DNA of 64,000 nucleotides from Orrella dioscoreae (GTDB taxonomy: Bacteria; Pseudomonadota; Gammaproteobacteria; Burkholderiales; Burkholderiaceae_B), in the NCBI RefSeq assembly GCF_900089455.2, contig NZ_LT907988.1, forward strand, positions 4,650,001-4,714,000. The letters run 5' to 3'. Under the pieces are notes generated by a model. The model made no database searches and was not told where the DNA came from. It saw nothing but the letters and a program-made list of their open reading frames with translations. Both the position numbers and the translations under genes were made by a program. Positions 1 to 8,762 of this stretch are shown piece by piece; within the stretch, counting starts at the first letter, position 1, and the number at the start of each line of letters is the position of its first letter.

Positions 1-267
1 CTGCGCCAGTATCAGGTCGTTCCAGCGCTTGAGGATCCGCGCGCGCTCCTTGGCAGGCACCTTGCGCCAGGCCGGGAACGCCGCATGCGCCGCCTCCAGC
101 GCACGGCGCGCATCGGCCGCGCCGCTGTCCGGCACCTCGGCAAATGCCTTGCCGGTGGCGGGGTCGGACACCGCCAGGGTTCGGCCGTCATCGGCCGCGC
201 ACCAGGCGTCGCCGATATGGTTGCGGCCCGGCTGAAAAAGGGACCCATTCTGGATGGACAGCGGCAT
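1..267 (-). CDS. NAD(P)-dependent aldehyde dehydrogenase, N-terminal part (cut by window edge)
   Basis: The first 89 residues of an aldehyde dehydrogenase; the rest lies beyond base 1. The translation opens MPLSIQNGSLFQPGRNHIGD and continues with the family's N-terminal pattern (VSDPATGKAFAEVP, then AHAAFPAWRKVPAKERARIL), closest in feel to succinate-semialdehyde or 2-oxoglutarate-semialdehyde dehydrogenases. The catalytic Cys/Glu region is outside the window, so the substrate cannot be inferred. The ATG at 267 fits the usual family start. The gene follows the tartrate-type dehydrogenase on the same strand with a 43-base gap, which suggests one catabolic operon. Confidence 0.85.
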   Translation of the reverse strand, partial: MPLSIQNGSLFQPGRNHIGDAWCAADDGRTLAVSDPATGKAFAEVPDSGAADARRALEAAHAAFPAWRKVPAKERARILKRWNDLILAQ

Positions 268-310
268 TGCGTGCAACTCCTTGGATGACGATGACGAGAA
301 GAACCCGGGC

Positions 311-1402
311 TCAGCCCTGGGCAACACGCTCGGCGATGGCCTTGCCCATCTCCGTGGTCGAGGCCTGCCCGCCCAGGTCGCGCGTGCGCGGCCCTTGGAC
401 GATGGCGGCCTCGATGGCCTGCACGATGGCGTCATGCGCCGCGCGGCCCGCGCCCTGGCTTTCGGTCAGGAAGTCCAGCATCAGCGCGGCCGACCAGATC
501 ATGGCGACCGGATTGGCGATGTTCTGGCCGTGGATGTCGGGGGCAGACCCGTGCACCGGCTCGAACAGCGAGGGAAACTTGCGGTCGGGGTTCAGGTTGG
601 CGGAAGGCGCCAGGCCGATGGTGCCGGTCGTGGCGGGTCCCAGGTCGGACAGGATGTCGCCGAACAGGTTGGAAGCCACCACCACGTCGAAGCGATCGGG
701 CTGCAGCACGAAGCGCGCGCTCAGGATGTCGATGTGCTGCTTGTCCACCGACACGTCCGGATAGTCCTGGCCCACGGCCTCGGCGCGCTTGTCCCACCAC
801 GGCATGCTGATGGCGATGCCGTTGGACTTCGTGGCCACCGTCAGGCGCTTGCGGCGGCTGCGATTGGCCAGCTCATAGGCATACTTCAGCACGCGGTCGG
901 CGCCATGGCGCGAATAGACCGACTCCTGGATCACGATCTCGCGGTCCGTGCCTTCATACATGATGCCGCCCAGCGAGGTGTACTCGCCCTCGGTGTTCTC
1001 GCGCACCACCAGGTAGTCGATGTCGCCAGGCTTGCGGCCGGCAAGCGGGCACGGCACGCCGTCGAAGAGGCGCACGGGGCGCAGGTTGATGTACTGGTCG
1101 AACTCGCGGCGGAACTTCAGGAGCGAGCCCCACAGCGACACATGGTCGGGCACCGTGGCGGGCCAGCCCACCGCGCCGAAGAAGATCGCGTCCACGCCCT
1201 GCAGCTGCTGCTTCCAGTCGTCGGGCATCATCTGGCCGTGGGCGGCGTAGTAATCGCAGCTGGCCCACTCGATCTCGACGATGTCCAGGCCGATGCCGTA
1301 GCGGCGCGCGGCGGCGTCCAGCACGCGCAGCCCTTCCGGCATGACCTCCTTGCCGATACCGTCACCTGCGATGGCTGCAATGCGGAATGTCTTCTTGCTC
1401 AT
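311..1402 (-). CDS. Tartrate dehydrogenase / D-malate dehydrogenase-type beta-decarboxylating dehydrogenase
   Basis: A 363-residue member of the isocitrate/isopropylmalate dehydrogenase family (TtuC/DmlA branch), which oxidises and decarboxylates tartrate or D-malate with NAD and a divalent metal in the cytoplasm. Visible family features are AGDGIGKEVMPEG near the N-terminus, the substrate-binding RREFDQYINLRPVR stretch, VRENTEGEYTSLGG, the catalytic Lys in TVATKSNGI, the metal-binding Asp residues in NLFGDILSDLGP, and FEPVHGSAPDI with IANPVAMI at the NAD site. I start at ATG 1402 (MSKKTF); a 12-residue extension upstream is possible but is not family-like. It is followed by the aldehyde dehydrogenase and is divergent from the amino-acid ABC transporter. 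The exact substrate (tartrate or D-malate) is not decided by sequence alone. Confidence 0.85.
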   Translation of the reverse strand: MSKKTFRIAAIAGDGIGKEVMPEGLRVLDAAARRYGIGLDIVEIEWASCDYYAAHGQMMPDDWKQQLQGVDAIFFGAVGWPATVPDHVSLWGSLLKFRREFDQYINLRPVRLFDGVPCPLAGRKPGDIDYLVVRENTEGEYTSLGGIMYEGTDREIVIQESVYSRHGADRVLKYAYELANRSRRKRLTVATKSNGIAISMPWWDKRAEAVGQDYPDVSVDKQHIDILSARFVLQPDRFDVVVASNLFGDILSDLGPATTGTIGLAPSANLNPDRKFPSLFEPVHGSAPDIHGQNIANPVAMIWSAALMLDFLTESQGAGRAAHDAIVQAIEAAIVQGPRTRDLGGQASTTEMGKAIAERVAQG

Positions 1403-1774
1403 GGCGTCCTGGGGAAGTAGAAAAAGGGGCCGCGGCACGGGGCCAGGTTGGCGGGCAGCGCGCGCGGGTCTTCGATTCTAGTGCCGCACCCCCTGCCCCG
1501 CGCCCCCCAACCAAGGGTATTCCCCGAGCAAATTGGTGGCTGACGGCCGCCTTGGCGCGCTTGCGCACGGGTGCCAAATCCAGCCCCGCGCCGGGCGGAC
1601 AAGCGCGCGGTCCGCGTTTGCGCTAACCTTTTGCCCTTCGTGGCCCGCCCGGCCTGCCCCGGCACGGGCCGCGGTGCGTTTTCCGCCGGCGGTTCTGCCC
1701 CGGCCCATTGCCCGCCCTGCATTGGGCGCGGCCACGCAACCGTCCGACTTCCTTCACTTCCCTCTTTCGACACC
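1403..1774. other. Divergent intergenic region, 372 bp
   Basis: This stretch separates the tartrate-type dehydrogenase (minus strand) from the amino-acid ABC transporter (plus strand) and should hold both promoters. I see no convincing sigma-70 pair, operator or RNA gene. The long open frame running through it on the plus strand is only an upstream extension of the binding-protein frame and lacks protein-like composition. Confidence 0.4.
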
Positions 1775-2569
1775 ATGAAGACTTTGACCGCCGTCCTGGC
1801 CCTGTCCGCCTCCGTCCTGCTCGCCGCCTGCGGCAAGGGCGAGGACGCGCCGCAAGCCGCCGCACCCGCGCCGGCCGTGCCTGCCAAGATCGTCGTCGGC
1901 CTGGACGACAACTTCCCGCCCATGGGCTTTCGCGACGAGAAGAACGAGCTGGTCGGTTTCGACATCGACATGGCCCGTGAAGCCGCCAAGCGCCTGGGCA
2001 TCGAAGTCGAGTTCAAGCCCATCGACTGGAGCGCCAAGGAAGCCGAGCTCAACAGCAAGCGCGTCGACGCGCTGTGGAACGGCCTGACCATCACCGAAGA
2101 GCGCAAGAAGAACATCGCCTTCACCGCGCCCTACATGGAAAACCACCAGATCATCGTGGTGGCCGCCGCCTCCAGCATCCAGACCAAGGCCGAACTGGCC
2201 GGCCACGTCGTGGGCGCCCAGGAAGGCAGCAGCGCCGTGGACGCCATCAAGAAGGAAGCCGAGGTCGCCGCCAGCCTGAAGTCGCTCAAGACCTTCGGCG
2301 ACAACGTGACCGCCCTGGTCGACCTGTCGGCCGGCCGCCTGGACGCCGTGGTGGTGGACGAAGTGGTGGGCCGCTACCTGGTGGCCAAGCGCGCCAATGA
2401 CTACCGCGTGCTGACCGACAACTTCGGCACCGAGGACTACGGCGTGGGCACCCGCAAGGAAGACACCGCGCTGAACGCCAAGCTGGATGAAGTGCTGGCC
2501 GCGATGAAGCAGGACGGCACCGCCGGCCGCATCGCCATGCAGTGGTTCGGCGCCGATATCGTGAAGTAG
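1775..2569 (+). CDS. Polar amino-acid ABC transporter, substrate-binding lipoprotein
   Basis: A 264-residue family 3 extracellular solute-binding protein. Residues 1-18 form a lipoprotein signal peptide ending in the lipobox LAAC (Cys19), so the mature protein is probably lipid-anchored in the periplasm. The family signature GFDIDMAREAAKRLG and the two-lobe pattern (IVVGLDDNFPPMGF, then NGLTITEERKKNIAFTAPY) are clear. The ATG at 1775 is chosen because it begins the signal peptide. A permease and an ATPase follow on the same strand, giving a complete importer. The ligand (for example Gln, His, Arg or cystine) cannot be told from the sequence. A strong GC hairpin follows the stop codon. Confidence 0.93.
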   Translation: MKTLTAVLALSASVLLAACGKGEDAPQAAAPAPAVPAKIVVGLDDNFPPMGFRDEKNELVGFDIDMAREAAKRLGIEVEFKPIDWSAKEAELNSKRVDALWNGLTITEERKKNIAFTAPYMENHQIIVVAAASSIQTKAELAGHVVGAQEGSSAVDAIKKEAEVAASLKSLKTFGDNVTALVDLSAGRLDAVVVDEVVGRYLVAKRANDYRVLTDNFGTEDYGVGTRKEDTALNAKLDEVLAAMKQDGTAGRIAMQWFGADIVK

Positions 2570-2571
2570 GT

Positions 2572-2610
2572 CCCCCCCCGAGGGGCTTCGCCCCTCCCCC
2601 CCCAGGGGGG
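2572..2610 (+). terminator. C/G-rich double hairpin between binding protein and permease
   Basis: Just after the binding-protein stop, GAGGGGC-TTC-GCCCCTC (2580-2596) forms a perfect 7-bp stem with a three-base loop. A run of eight C and the facing six G (to 2610) can form a second stem. There is no T-run, so complete termination is unlikely. Such hairpins often stabilise the upstream mRNA segment or reduce read-through, which would fit the need for more binding protein than permease. Confidence 0.45.
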
Positions 2611-2730
2611 CGGCGCTGGCGGACTGGCGGAGCCAGCTCCGCGGCGCCCCGGCTTCCTGAGGTTCTTTTGTATTACCGCTTTGCCTTGTTCCGCCGGCGT
2701 GGCGTTGCTTGCGCTGGCAGGAAGCCCTGA

Positions 2731-3384
2731 ATGGAATACGCCCTTTCTCTCGTTGGACCGCTTGCGCAAGGCGCGCAGGTCACGCTAACGCTGTTCTTCA
2801 TCACGCTGGGCCTGGCCGTGCCGCTGGGCCTGGTGCTGGCGTTGGCGCGGGTGTCGCGCTGGCGCGCGCTCAGCAACGCGGTCAATGGCTATATCTGGCT
2901 CATGCGCGGCACGCCGCTCATGCTGCAGATGCTGTTCATCTATTTCGCGCTGCCCTTCGTGCCGGTCATCGGCGTGCGGCTGCCCGACTTCCCCGCCGCC
3001 GTGGTGGCCTTCGCGCTGAACTACGCGGCCTATTTCGCCGAGATCTTCCGCGCCGGCATCCTGTCCATCGACCGCGGCCAGTACGAAGGCAGCAAGGTGC
3101 TGGGCATGACGCCGCTGCAGACGCTGCGCCGCATCGTGCTGCCGCAGATGGTGCCGCGCATCCTGCCGCCGCTCAGCAACGAAACCATCACGCTGGTCAA
3201 GGACACCTCGCTCATCTACGTGCTGGCCCTGAACGACATCCTGCGCGTGGCGCGTGGCATCGTGCAGCGCGACTTCACGACGACGCCGTTCCTGGTGGCC
3301 GCCCTCTTCTATCTCCTGATGACCCTGGTGCTGACCTGGGGCTTCCAGCGCTTGGAGAAGCACTATGCCAAGTACGACCAATAG
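2731..3384 (+). CDS. Polar amino-acid ABC transporter, permease
   Basis: A 217-residue inner-membrane permease of the His/Glu/Gln/Arg/opine type. It has about five hydrophobic segments, the characteristic [19 protein letters not shown] stretch, and the EAA-like loop around [22 protein letters not shown] that contacts the ATPase. The ATG at 2731 is well placed. It lies 161 bases after the binding-protein gene and its end overlaps the ATPase start by 20 bases, so permease and ATPase are translationally coupled. Only one permease gene is present, so the channel is presumably a homodimer. Confidence 0.93.
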   Translation: MEYALSLVGPLAQGAQVTLTLFFITLGLAVPLGLVLALARVSRWRALSNAVNGYIWLMRGTPLMLQMLFIYFALPFVPVIGVRLPDFPAAVVAFALNYAAYFAEIFRAGILSIDRGQYEGSKVLGMTPLQTLRRIVLPQMVPRILPPLSNETITLVKDTSLIYVLALNDILRVARGIVQRDFTTTPFLVAALFYLLMTLVLTWGFQRLEKHYAKYDQ

Positions 3385-4162
3385 CGCCGCGGCCGCCACG
3401 CGCCCCGCCATGATCGAGGCGCGCGGCATCGTGAAATCCTTCGGTGCGCTGCGCGTGCTCGACGGCGTGTCGCTCACGCTGGGCAAGGGCGAGGTCGTGG
3501 CCGTCATCGGTCCGTCGGGCTCGGGCAAGAGCACCTTCCTGCGCTGCCTGAACCACCTGGAAACCATCGATGCGGGCACCGTCCTGATCGAAGGCGAAAC
3601 ACTGGCCACCGACGAGGGCAGCGGCCACAGCCGCTACGGCAGCGACGCCGAGGTGCGCCGCATCTGCAGCAAGATGGGCATGGTCTTCCAGTCCTTCAAC
3701 CTGTTCCCGCACATGACCGTGCTGCAGAACATCATCGAAGCGCCCATCACCGTCAAGGGCATGGCGCGCGACGAGATCCTCCCCAAGGCCGAGGAACTGC
3801 TGCGCAAGGTGGGGCTGCTGGAGAAGCGCGACAACTATCCCAGCCGGCTGTCGGGCGGCCAGAAGCAGCGCGTGGCGATCGCGCGCGCGCTGGCCATGGA
3901 ACCGGACATCATGCTGTTCGACGAGCCGACCTCGGCGCTGGACCCGGAACTGACCGGCGAAGTGCTGCGCACCATGCGCCAGCTGGCCGACGAACACATG
4001 ACCATGCTGGTGGTCACGCACGAGATGGGCTTCGCGCGCGAAGTGGCGCACCGCGTCATCTTCATGGACCAGGGCAGCATCGTCGAGGAAGGCCCCGCCC
4101 CGGCCTTCTTCCTGGCGCCCGCGCATCCGCGCACCAAGGCGTTCCTGGGACAGATGCTGTAG
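3365..4162 (+). CDS. Polar amino-acid ABC transporter, ATP-binding protein
   Basis: A 265-residue ABC ATPase of the GlnQ/HisP type that powers the adjoining permease. Walker A is GPSGSGKST, the Q-loop region is [15 protein letters not shown], the signature is LSGGQKQR, Walker B is [12 protein letters not shown], and the H-loop is VVTHEMGF. The start at 3365 overlaps the permease; an internal ATG at 3410 ([11 protein letters not shown]) is the alternative and would remove a 15-residue Ala/Thr-rich tail. A GC hairpin follows the gene. Confidence 0.95.
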   Translation: MPSTTNSAAAATRPAMIEARGIVKSFGALRVLDGVSLTLGKGEVVAVIGPSGSGKSTFLRCLNHLETIDAGTVLIEGETLATDEGSGHSRYGSDAEVRRICSKMGMVFQSFNLFPHMTVLQNIIEAPITVKGMARDEILPKAEELLRKVGLLEKRDNYPSRLSGGQKQRVAIARALAMEPDIMLFDEPTSALDPELTGEVLRTMRQLADEHMTMLVVTHEMGFAREVAHRVIFMDQGSIVEEGPAPAFFLAPAHPRTKAFLGQML

Positions 4163-4167
4163 TGCGA

Positions 4168-4185
4168 GGCGGGCGGCAGCCCGCC
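4168..4185. terminator. Hairpin between convergent genes
   Basis: GGCGGGC-GGCA-GCCCGCC is a perfect 7-bp stem in the 27 bases between the ABC ATPase (plus) and the methyltransferase gene (minus). There is no T-run on either side, so it is at best a weak or Rho-assisted bidirectional terminator. Confidence 0.35.
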
Positions 4186-4189
4186 GCGG

Positions 4190-5179
4190 TCACTCGCTGC
4201 CCAGGGAGGCCGCGGCGGCGTCCAGTTCCTCCTGCGAGGGCGGTTCGGATCCGCCGACGGGAGGAGCCGCCCCCACACGCCTGGCCGTGAACGAGGCGGA
4301 ATCCTCCGGGCCCGTCACCGTGCCACGGAGACGGTCTGCCGTGACCACGCCCGTGAATTCACGCAGATGCCCTTGGGGATCGGTGAAGGCAAAGGCGATG
4401 CGATCACCCGTCAGCCGCGGCTGGCGCAAGGTGGTCTGGAGCTCGCCCATGGCAACCGTGCCCTTGAGCTTCTGGAAGGTCTGCGACAGATCGAGGGTCG
4501 CCTGGCCACGGCCGGCGCCCAGTGGATAGCTCAAGGCCCACTGGCCCCCGGCATTGGCCGGCACGATCCACAAATACCCCGGACGATGCGCGATCAGCGT
4601 GGTCTCGTCAGGCTCCCAGCGTCCCATGTGGAACTGATGCGTGATGAGGCGCGTGCCCGGCGCCATGGCCATCAGCGTGGGCCGCAAGCGCAGGTTGAGT
4701 TGCGGCAGCAGGTACATAAAGACGATGTTGGCCTGGGAGAAATCGGCCTTGAAGATATCGCCTTCGATGAACCGCGCGCGGTCGGCCACGCCCGCTTCCC
4801 GCGCATTGCGCTGCGACACCGCGACCATCTGCGGATCGAACTCCACCCCCAGGGCCTGCGCCTGGAAGTCGCGCGCGGCGGCGATGGAGACACGGCCATC
4901 CCCGGCGCCCAGATCCACGAAGATGTCCTGCGGTCCCAGGCCGGCCATGCGCATCAGGCGTTCAGCCAGCGCGTCGGGGGTCGGCAGCCACATCACGTCC
5001 TTGCCATGACGGCCCAGCTGCGGCGCGAACGTTTCTTCCTGCGCGCTGGCCTGGGTCGCCTGGGCCGACGCGTGCAGGGGGGCGGATAGCCAGGCAAGGC
5101 CCAGGCTCAGGATGGCCAGCAGACGAGACAGGGGAAGACGGGAGGCAGGACAGGACAGGCGGCGGGAAGAAAGCGTCAC
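4190..5179 (-). CDS. Class I SAM-dependent methyltransferase with an apparent export signal
   Basis: About 329 residues from a GTG at 5179; another GTG at 5269 would give 359. From the GTG at 5179 the N-terminus reads as a signal peptide: an Arg-containing start, a hydrophobic LLAILSLGLAWLSA core, and an ASA-type cleavage region. A Rossmann methyltransferase follows, with motif I FVDLGAGDGRVSIAAA, an acidic motif II (GVEFDP) and a motif III-like FIEGDIF. The C-terminal third is not a recognised domain and ends in an acidic tail. The substrate is unknown. An exported SAM-dependent enzyme is odd because SAM is cytoplasmic. The start is uncertain, and neither GTG has a clear ribosome-binding site. 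Confidence 0.75.
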   Translation of the reverse strand: MTLSSRRLSCPASRLPLSRLLAILSLGLAWLSAPLHASAQATQASAQEETFAPQLGRHGKDVMWLPTPDALAERLMRMAGLGPQDIFVDLGAGDGRVSIAAARDFQAQALGVEFDPQMVAVSQRNAREAGVADRARFIEGDIFKADFSQANIVFMYLLPQLNLRLRPTLMAMAPGTRLITHQFHMGRWEPDETTLIAHRPGYLWIVPANAGGQWALSYPLGAGRGQATLDLSQTFQKLKGTVAMGELQTTLRQPRLTGDRIAFAFTDPQGHLREFTGVVTADRLRGTVTGPEDSASFTARRVGAAPPVGGSEPPSQEELDAAAASLGSE

Positions 5180-5471
5180 GGTGGAGTCAGGCAGGGGGAA
5201 TACGGCAGGCACAGGCCGATTGCGGCCGAATGCAGGGAACGGGAAGCAATGCAGCGGAAAGGATAGCACCGCGCATTTTGGGTGCCTGGCACGCGTGGAA
5301 AGAACGCGCCCCGCCCGCCCCCGGTCCCTTCTTGATAAAACTTAACAATCCGGGCAAGGGGAAGTCACCGGGATGTCATACCGGCTCAATAGGATGCGCG
5401 GCTTCGGGTTGATCCGCATTCCCCGCAGCGCTGTGCACGGCGCGCCCACCTTGAGCCTCTGTTCCATTGCC

Positions 5472-7532
5472 ATGAAGAATCCCTTCTGCTGCGTCCTGCT
5501 CGCCTGCGCGCTGACCGCGTGCGGCGGCAGCGACGACGACGCGCCGGTCTCCGACCTGCCCACCACCCAACCCGGCGACCCGGCCGCCCCGCCCACCGAA
5601 GAGGAAACGCCCGCCGAGCCGGAAGTGCCGGTCGACGTGCCCAAGACCTATTCCTCGTTCGTGCTGCCGGTGCTGCCCGACACCCAGTTCTACTCGCGCT
5701 ACAACCGCAACATCTTCTTCTCGCAGACCCAGTGGATCGCCGACCACGCCACGCAGTTGCAAGTGCCGATGGTGCTGCACCTGGGCGACATCGTCGACCA
5801 GGCCGGCCAGAACGCCGAATGGGTCGGCGCCGACGCAGCCCTGAAGGTGCTGGAAGACGCCAGGATCTCGTATTCGATCCTGCCGGGCAACCATGACACC
5901 AGCAACTGGAACCAGTGGGACGACCAGCGCACGCCGGGCAACGAGCCCTACCTGACCTGGTTCCCGCGCAGCCGCCAGGCATCCAGCGCCACCTTCGGCG
6001 GCATGGACGGCACCGGCTACAACACGTGGCACACGTTCACGGCGCAAGGCCAGAAGTTCCTGGTGCTGGCGCTGGGCTGGAAGCCGTCGGCGCAGACGCG
6101 CGCCTGGGCGAACCAGGTCCTGGCCGACAATCCGACACTGCCGGCCATCCTGACGACCCACCAATTGATCACCATCCAGGATGGCAACGCGATCGACCCC
6201 GCGGACGACGCCGGCTCTGGCGCCGCGCTGTGGAACGACGTGATCGCGCCCAATCCCCAGGTCTTCCTGACCATCAACGGCCACTATCACGGCGCCGCGC
6301 ACCGCGTGCAGCAGAACAACGCAGGGCTGGACGTCATCCAGGTGCTGGCCGACTACCAGATGGACACCGACGGCGGCAACGGCTACCTGCGCCTGATGGA
6401 GTTCGACCTGGCGCGCAACACCATCGAGACCTACACGTTCTCGTCCTGGCTGCGCAGCAAGCCCGAAGCCGAGCGCAGCTATATCGACGCGCTGGAACTG
6501 GCCGACGCGCCCGACAGCTTCACGGTCAACATGGACTTCAAGGCACGCTTCTCGGGCTTCAACCCGGACTTCACCGTGCCCGAGACCGCTGGCAACGCCT
6601 CGTTCATCGCCGACGCCAAGACCTTCGTCGATGCGGCGAATTACGTGATGCCCGCCGACCCGCGCAAGCCGGCCGCCGATGACCAGGACTACGTCAAGGT
6701 GCCCGAGACCAGCGCGCACTGGCGCTTCGTGCGTCCCTCGGGCGTCGCTGCCGGCGACCCCGTGCAACCCGACGCCGCGGGCGAAATCCCGGACGCGTCC
6801 GGCAAGGGCAACCCGCTGCAACGCCAGATCGTCCCGACGACCAACGGCATCACCAACGACGCCCGGCTTGAACAGATGGTGTGGTCCGATTCGCACCATC
6901 CCTTCTCGGCCGCCAAGGGCTCGATCTGCATGGTCGGCACGCGCGAGATCAACGGCCAGCCGCGCATCGTGAACTTCCTGCAGACGCTGGCCGGCGCGCC
7001 GGTGAACGATGAAACGTTCGTCAGCGGCTACACGGTCGAGGCCATCGTGCGCGTGGACGATTTCACCGAAGCAGAGCACCGCTGGGCCAAGATCCTGGCC
7101 CAGACCTCGCGACGCAACCAGGTCCCGGGATGGCGTCACAACTCGGAGCCGGACAGTTCGTCCGCGATCCTGGGCATCTCCAGCCTGAAGGAAGCGCAAT
7201 GGGAGGTCGTGCCGACCAACACGGCGGACGTCAACCAGGCCCACTTCACCAACTGGTCGCATGAACTGCCCGGCGGGACCTGGCAGCACATCGCGATCGT
7301 GAACGACGGCCTGAACACCGACATGTATGTCGAAGGCGTCAAGGTCCTGCGCAACGCCAGCGGCGGCATCGGCATGGGCGTGCGCGCAGGCGGCGCGCCG
7401 TGGCGCGTCGGCGCCGGCACGTCGGGCGGCACCTTGCACTACGGCTTCAACGGCTGCGTCAACGAAATCCGCATGGTGGCCAAGGCGCTGCCGCCGGCGC
7501 AATGGCTGACGGCGCGTCCGGCCCAGCCTTGA
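5472..7532 (+). CDS. Lipoprotein metallophosphoesterase with C-terminal LamG-like domain
   Basis: A 686-residue secreted or outer-membrane-anchored phosphoesterase. Residues 1-16 are a lipoprotein signal with Cys17 in LTAC, followed by an Asp/Pro/Glu-rich linker to about residue 58. The calcineurin-like domain carries DTQ (70-72), GDIVDQ (105-110), GNHD (139-142) and NGHYH (269-273), which are the di-metal ligands. The last ~200 residues, with TVEAIVRVDDF, HIAIVNDG and NEIRMVAKAL, look like a concanavalin/LamG carbohydrate- or surface-binding domain. ATG 5472 is chosen because it starts the lipoprotein signal. The gene stands alone. Substrate candidates are phosphodiesters or nucleotides outside the cell. 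Confidence 0.85.
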   Translation: MKNPFCCVLLACALTACGGSDDDAPVSDLPTTQPGDPAAPPTEEETPAEPEVPVDVPKTYSSFVLPVLPDTQFYSRYNRNIFFSQTQWIADHATQLQVPMVLHLGDIVDQAGQNAEWVGADAALKVLEDARISYSILPGNHDTSNWNQWDDQRTPGNEPYLTWFPRSRQASSATFGGMDGTGYNTWHTFTAQGQKFLVLALGWKPSAQTRAWANQVLADNPTLPAILTTHQLITIQDGNAIDPADDAGSGAALWNDVIAPNPQVFLTINGHYHGAAHRVQQNNAGLDVIQVLADYQMDTDGGNGYLRLMEFDLARNTIETYTFSSWLRSKPEAERSYIDALELADAPDSFTVNMDFKARFSGFNPDFTVPETAGNASFIADAKTFVDAANYVMPADPRKPAADDQDYVKVPETSAHWRFVRPSGVAAGDPVQPDAAGEIPDASGKGNPLQRQIVPTTNGITNDARLEQMVWSDSHHPFSAAKGSICMVGTREINGQPRIVNFLQTLAGAPVNDETFVSGYTVEAIVRVDDFTEAEHRWAKILAQTSRRNQVPGWRHNSEPDSSSAILGISSLKEAQWEVVPTNTADVNQAHFTNWSHELPGGTWQHIAIVNDGLNTDMYVEGVKVLRNASGGIGMGVRAGGAPWRVGAGTSGGTLHYGFNGCVNEIRMVAKALPPAQWLTARPAQP

Positions 7533-7538
7533 TGGCTT

Positions 7539-7566
7539 GCCAGGCGCCCCGGCCGGGGCGCCTGGC
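7539..7566 (+). terminator. 28-bp perfect palindrome after the phosphoesterase
   Basis: Six bases after the stop codon lies GCCAGGCGCCCCGG followed by its exact reverse complement. In RNA it would fold into a very stable hairpin of about 12 bp. No T-run follows. It probably ends or stabilises the phosphoesterase transcript. Confidence 0.5.
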
Positions 7567-7600
7567 GGCAACGGCCCGTGGCGACACGCTGGCTCACCAA

Positions 7601-7639
7601 GACAAAACATAACAAGAAACGTTATCATTCCGTTTTGTC
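7601..7639. promoter_or_regulatory. Inverted repeat upstream of the AraC-family gene, with a Fur-like core
   Basis: GACAAAAC (7601-7608) and GTTTTGTC (7632-7639) are perfect 8-bp arms 23 bases apart, centred about 90 bases before the regulator's ATG. Between them is an AT-rich segment whose reverse strand contains AATGATAA (7622-7629), the core of a Fur box. Iron-responsive control of the regulator is therefore likely, but the match outside the core is weak. Confidence 0.4.
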
Positions 7640-7708
7640 CCGCACCGCGTCCCGGCGCGCGTACGCGGCCAGCCATCCCCGGCAGTCAGCCATCATGGGT
7701 CCGAAACC

Positions 7709-8626
7709 ATGGCCTCCCAGAACGGAATGCTTTCCTCGGGCCGGCATGAGCCCGCACCCACCCGGCAGCACCGCATGCTGCGCCCCGGCCTTTCCCTGCA
7801 TTTCGGCAACGAACTGGCCTGCGAGGCGTCCACCGGACTCGCCCTGGTCGAGGACCACGTCCGGATCGTGCTGGTCCTGGAGGGCACGATCGACGTCAGT
7901 TACGGGCGCAGCCGCGTGCAATTGAAGGCAGGCAAGCCCGCGGCAGGCGGAATGAATGCCGCCATGGTCACGATGCTGGAACCCGAGGAGTGCCGCCGGG
8001 TGGTGCACCAGGGGGAAACTTCCCGGCGCATCAGCATAGGGCTGGCGCGCGCATGGCTGGAGGCATCGTTATACGAAGGCGCCTGCGCCGCCGCGACCCC
8101 CACGTCGCGCCATCTGGAGACACGCATCTGGCATGCCTCGACACGCGCGCGCATGATCGCCGAACAGATGCTCAACCCGCCGTCCATGCCCGCCTACGTG
8201 ACTGGCATGTACCTGGAGAGCCGCGCGATCGAACTGGTCGTCGAGGCGCTCTCGCAGGCCGCGCCGCACACGGGACGCGCTACGGATCCCGGCACGCTGC
8301 GGCCCGCTGCCTATCAGCGCATGCAGGAGCTCAAGGCCTGGCTGCGCGATCGGGCCTCGGCGCCGCCCTGCCTCGAACAGATCGCGCGCCACCTCAATAC
8401 CACTTCCACCACGCTGCAGCGCCATTTCAGGCGCGTCCACGGCATCACCATCTCCGACTACCTGCAGCAGGAAAGGCTGAGGCAGGCGCGCCAGGCGCTG
8501 GAGCGCGAAGGCATCAGCGTGGGCGAGGCGGCGGCGCTCGCCGGCTACGCCAGCCAGAACAGCTTCGCGACGGCATTCAAGCGGCGCTTCGGCGTCTCGC
8601 CGAAACAGGTACGGCCCCGGCTGTAA
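7709..8626 (+). CDS. AraC-family transcriptional regulator of siderophore/iron-chelate uptake
   Basis: A 305-residue regulator of the PchR/AlcR type. The N-terminal ~190 residues would sense the ligand. The C-terminal ~100 residues hold two helix-turn-helix motifs (around CLEQIARHLNTTSTTLQRHF and GEAAALAGYASQNSFATAFK) and the family ending RRFGVSPKQVR. It lies directly upstream of, and in the same direction as, a TonB-dependent receptor and its ABC importer. The context therefore points to chelate-dependent activation of those genes. ATG 7709 is the first plausible start. Confidence 0.9.
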   Translation: MASQNGMLSSGRHEPAPTRQHRMLRPGLSLHFGNELACEASTGLALVEDHVRIVLVLEGTIDVSYGRSRVQLKAGKPAAGGMNAAMVTMLEPEECRRVVHQGETSRRISIGLARAWLEASLYEGACAAATPTSRHLETRIWHASTRARMIAEQMLNPPSMPAYVTGMYLESRAIELVVEALSQAAPHTGRATDPGTLRPAAYQRMQELKAWLRDRASAPPCLEQIARHLNTTSTTLQRHFRRVHGITISDYLQQERLRQARQALEREGISVGEAAALAGYASQNSFATAFKRRFGVSPKQVRPRL

Positions 8627-8723
8627 AACGCGCGCGGACCGGCCCGCCGCGACAGATTGCCGTGCGCACGAAGATTTCCGCCGCGCGTGCGAAGGACGAC
8701 AGCCGCATGAACGATCACAATCA

Positions 8724-8761
8724 CAAATGCGAACAACTCCCATTTGCAATGAAGGATCATT
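8724..8761 (+). promoter_or_regulatory. Operator-like repeats before the TonB receptor
   Basis: Two inverted repeats lie just before the receptor's GTG. CAAATG (8724-8729) and CATTTG (8741-8746) are 11 bases apart. AATGA-agga-TCATT (8748-8761) resembles the middle of a Fur box and covers the ribosome-binding site. They are candidates for the AraC regulator and Fur respectively. Both are short and could be chance. Confidence 0.35.
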
Positions 8762-8762
8762 C

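Noticed and set aside
5376-7676. A 766-codon open frame on the minus strand
   Set aside because: It is the shadow of the metallophosphoesterase gene, with no recognisable protein features.
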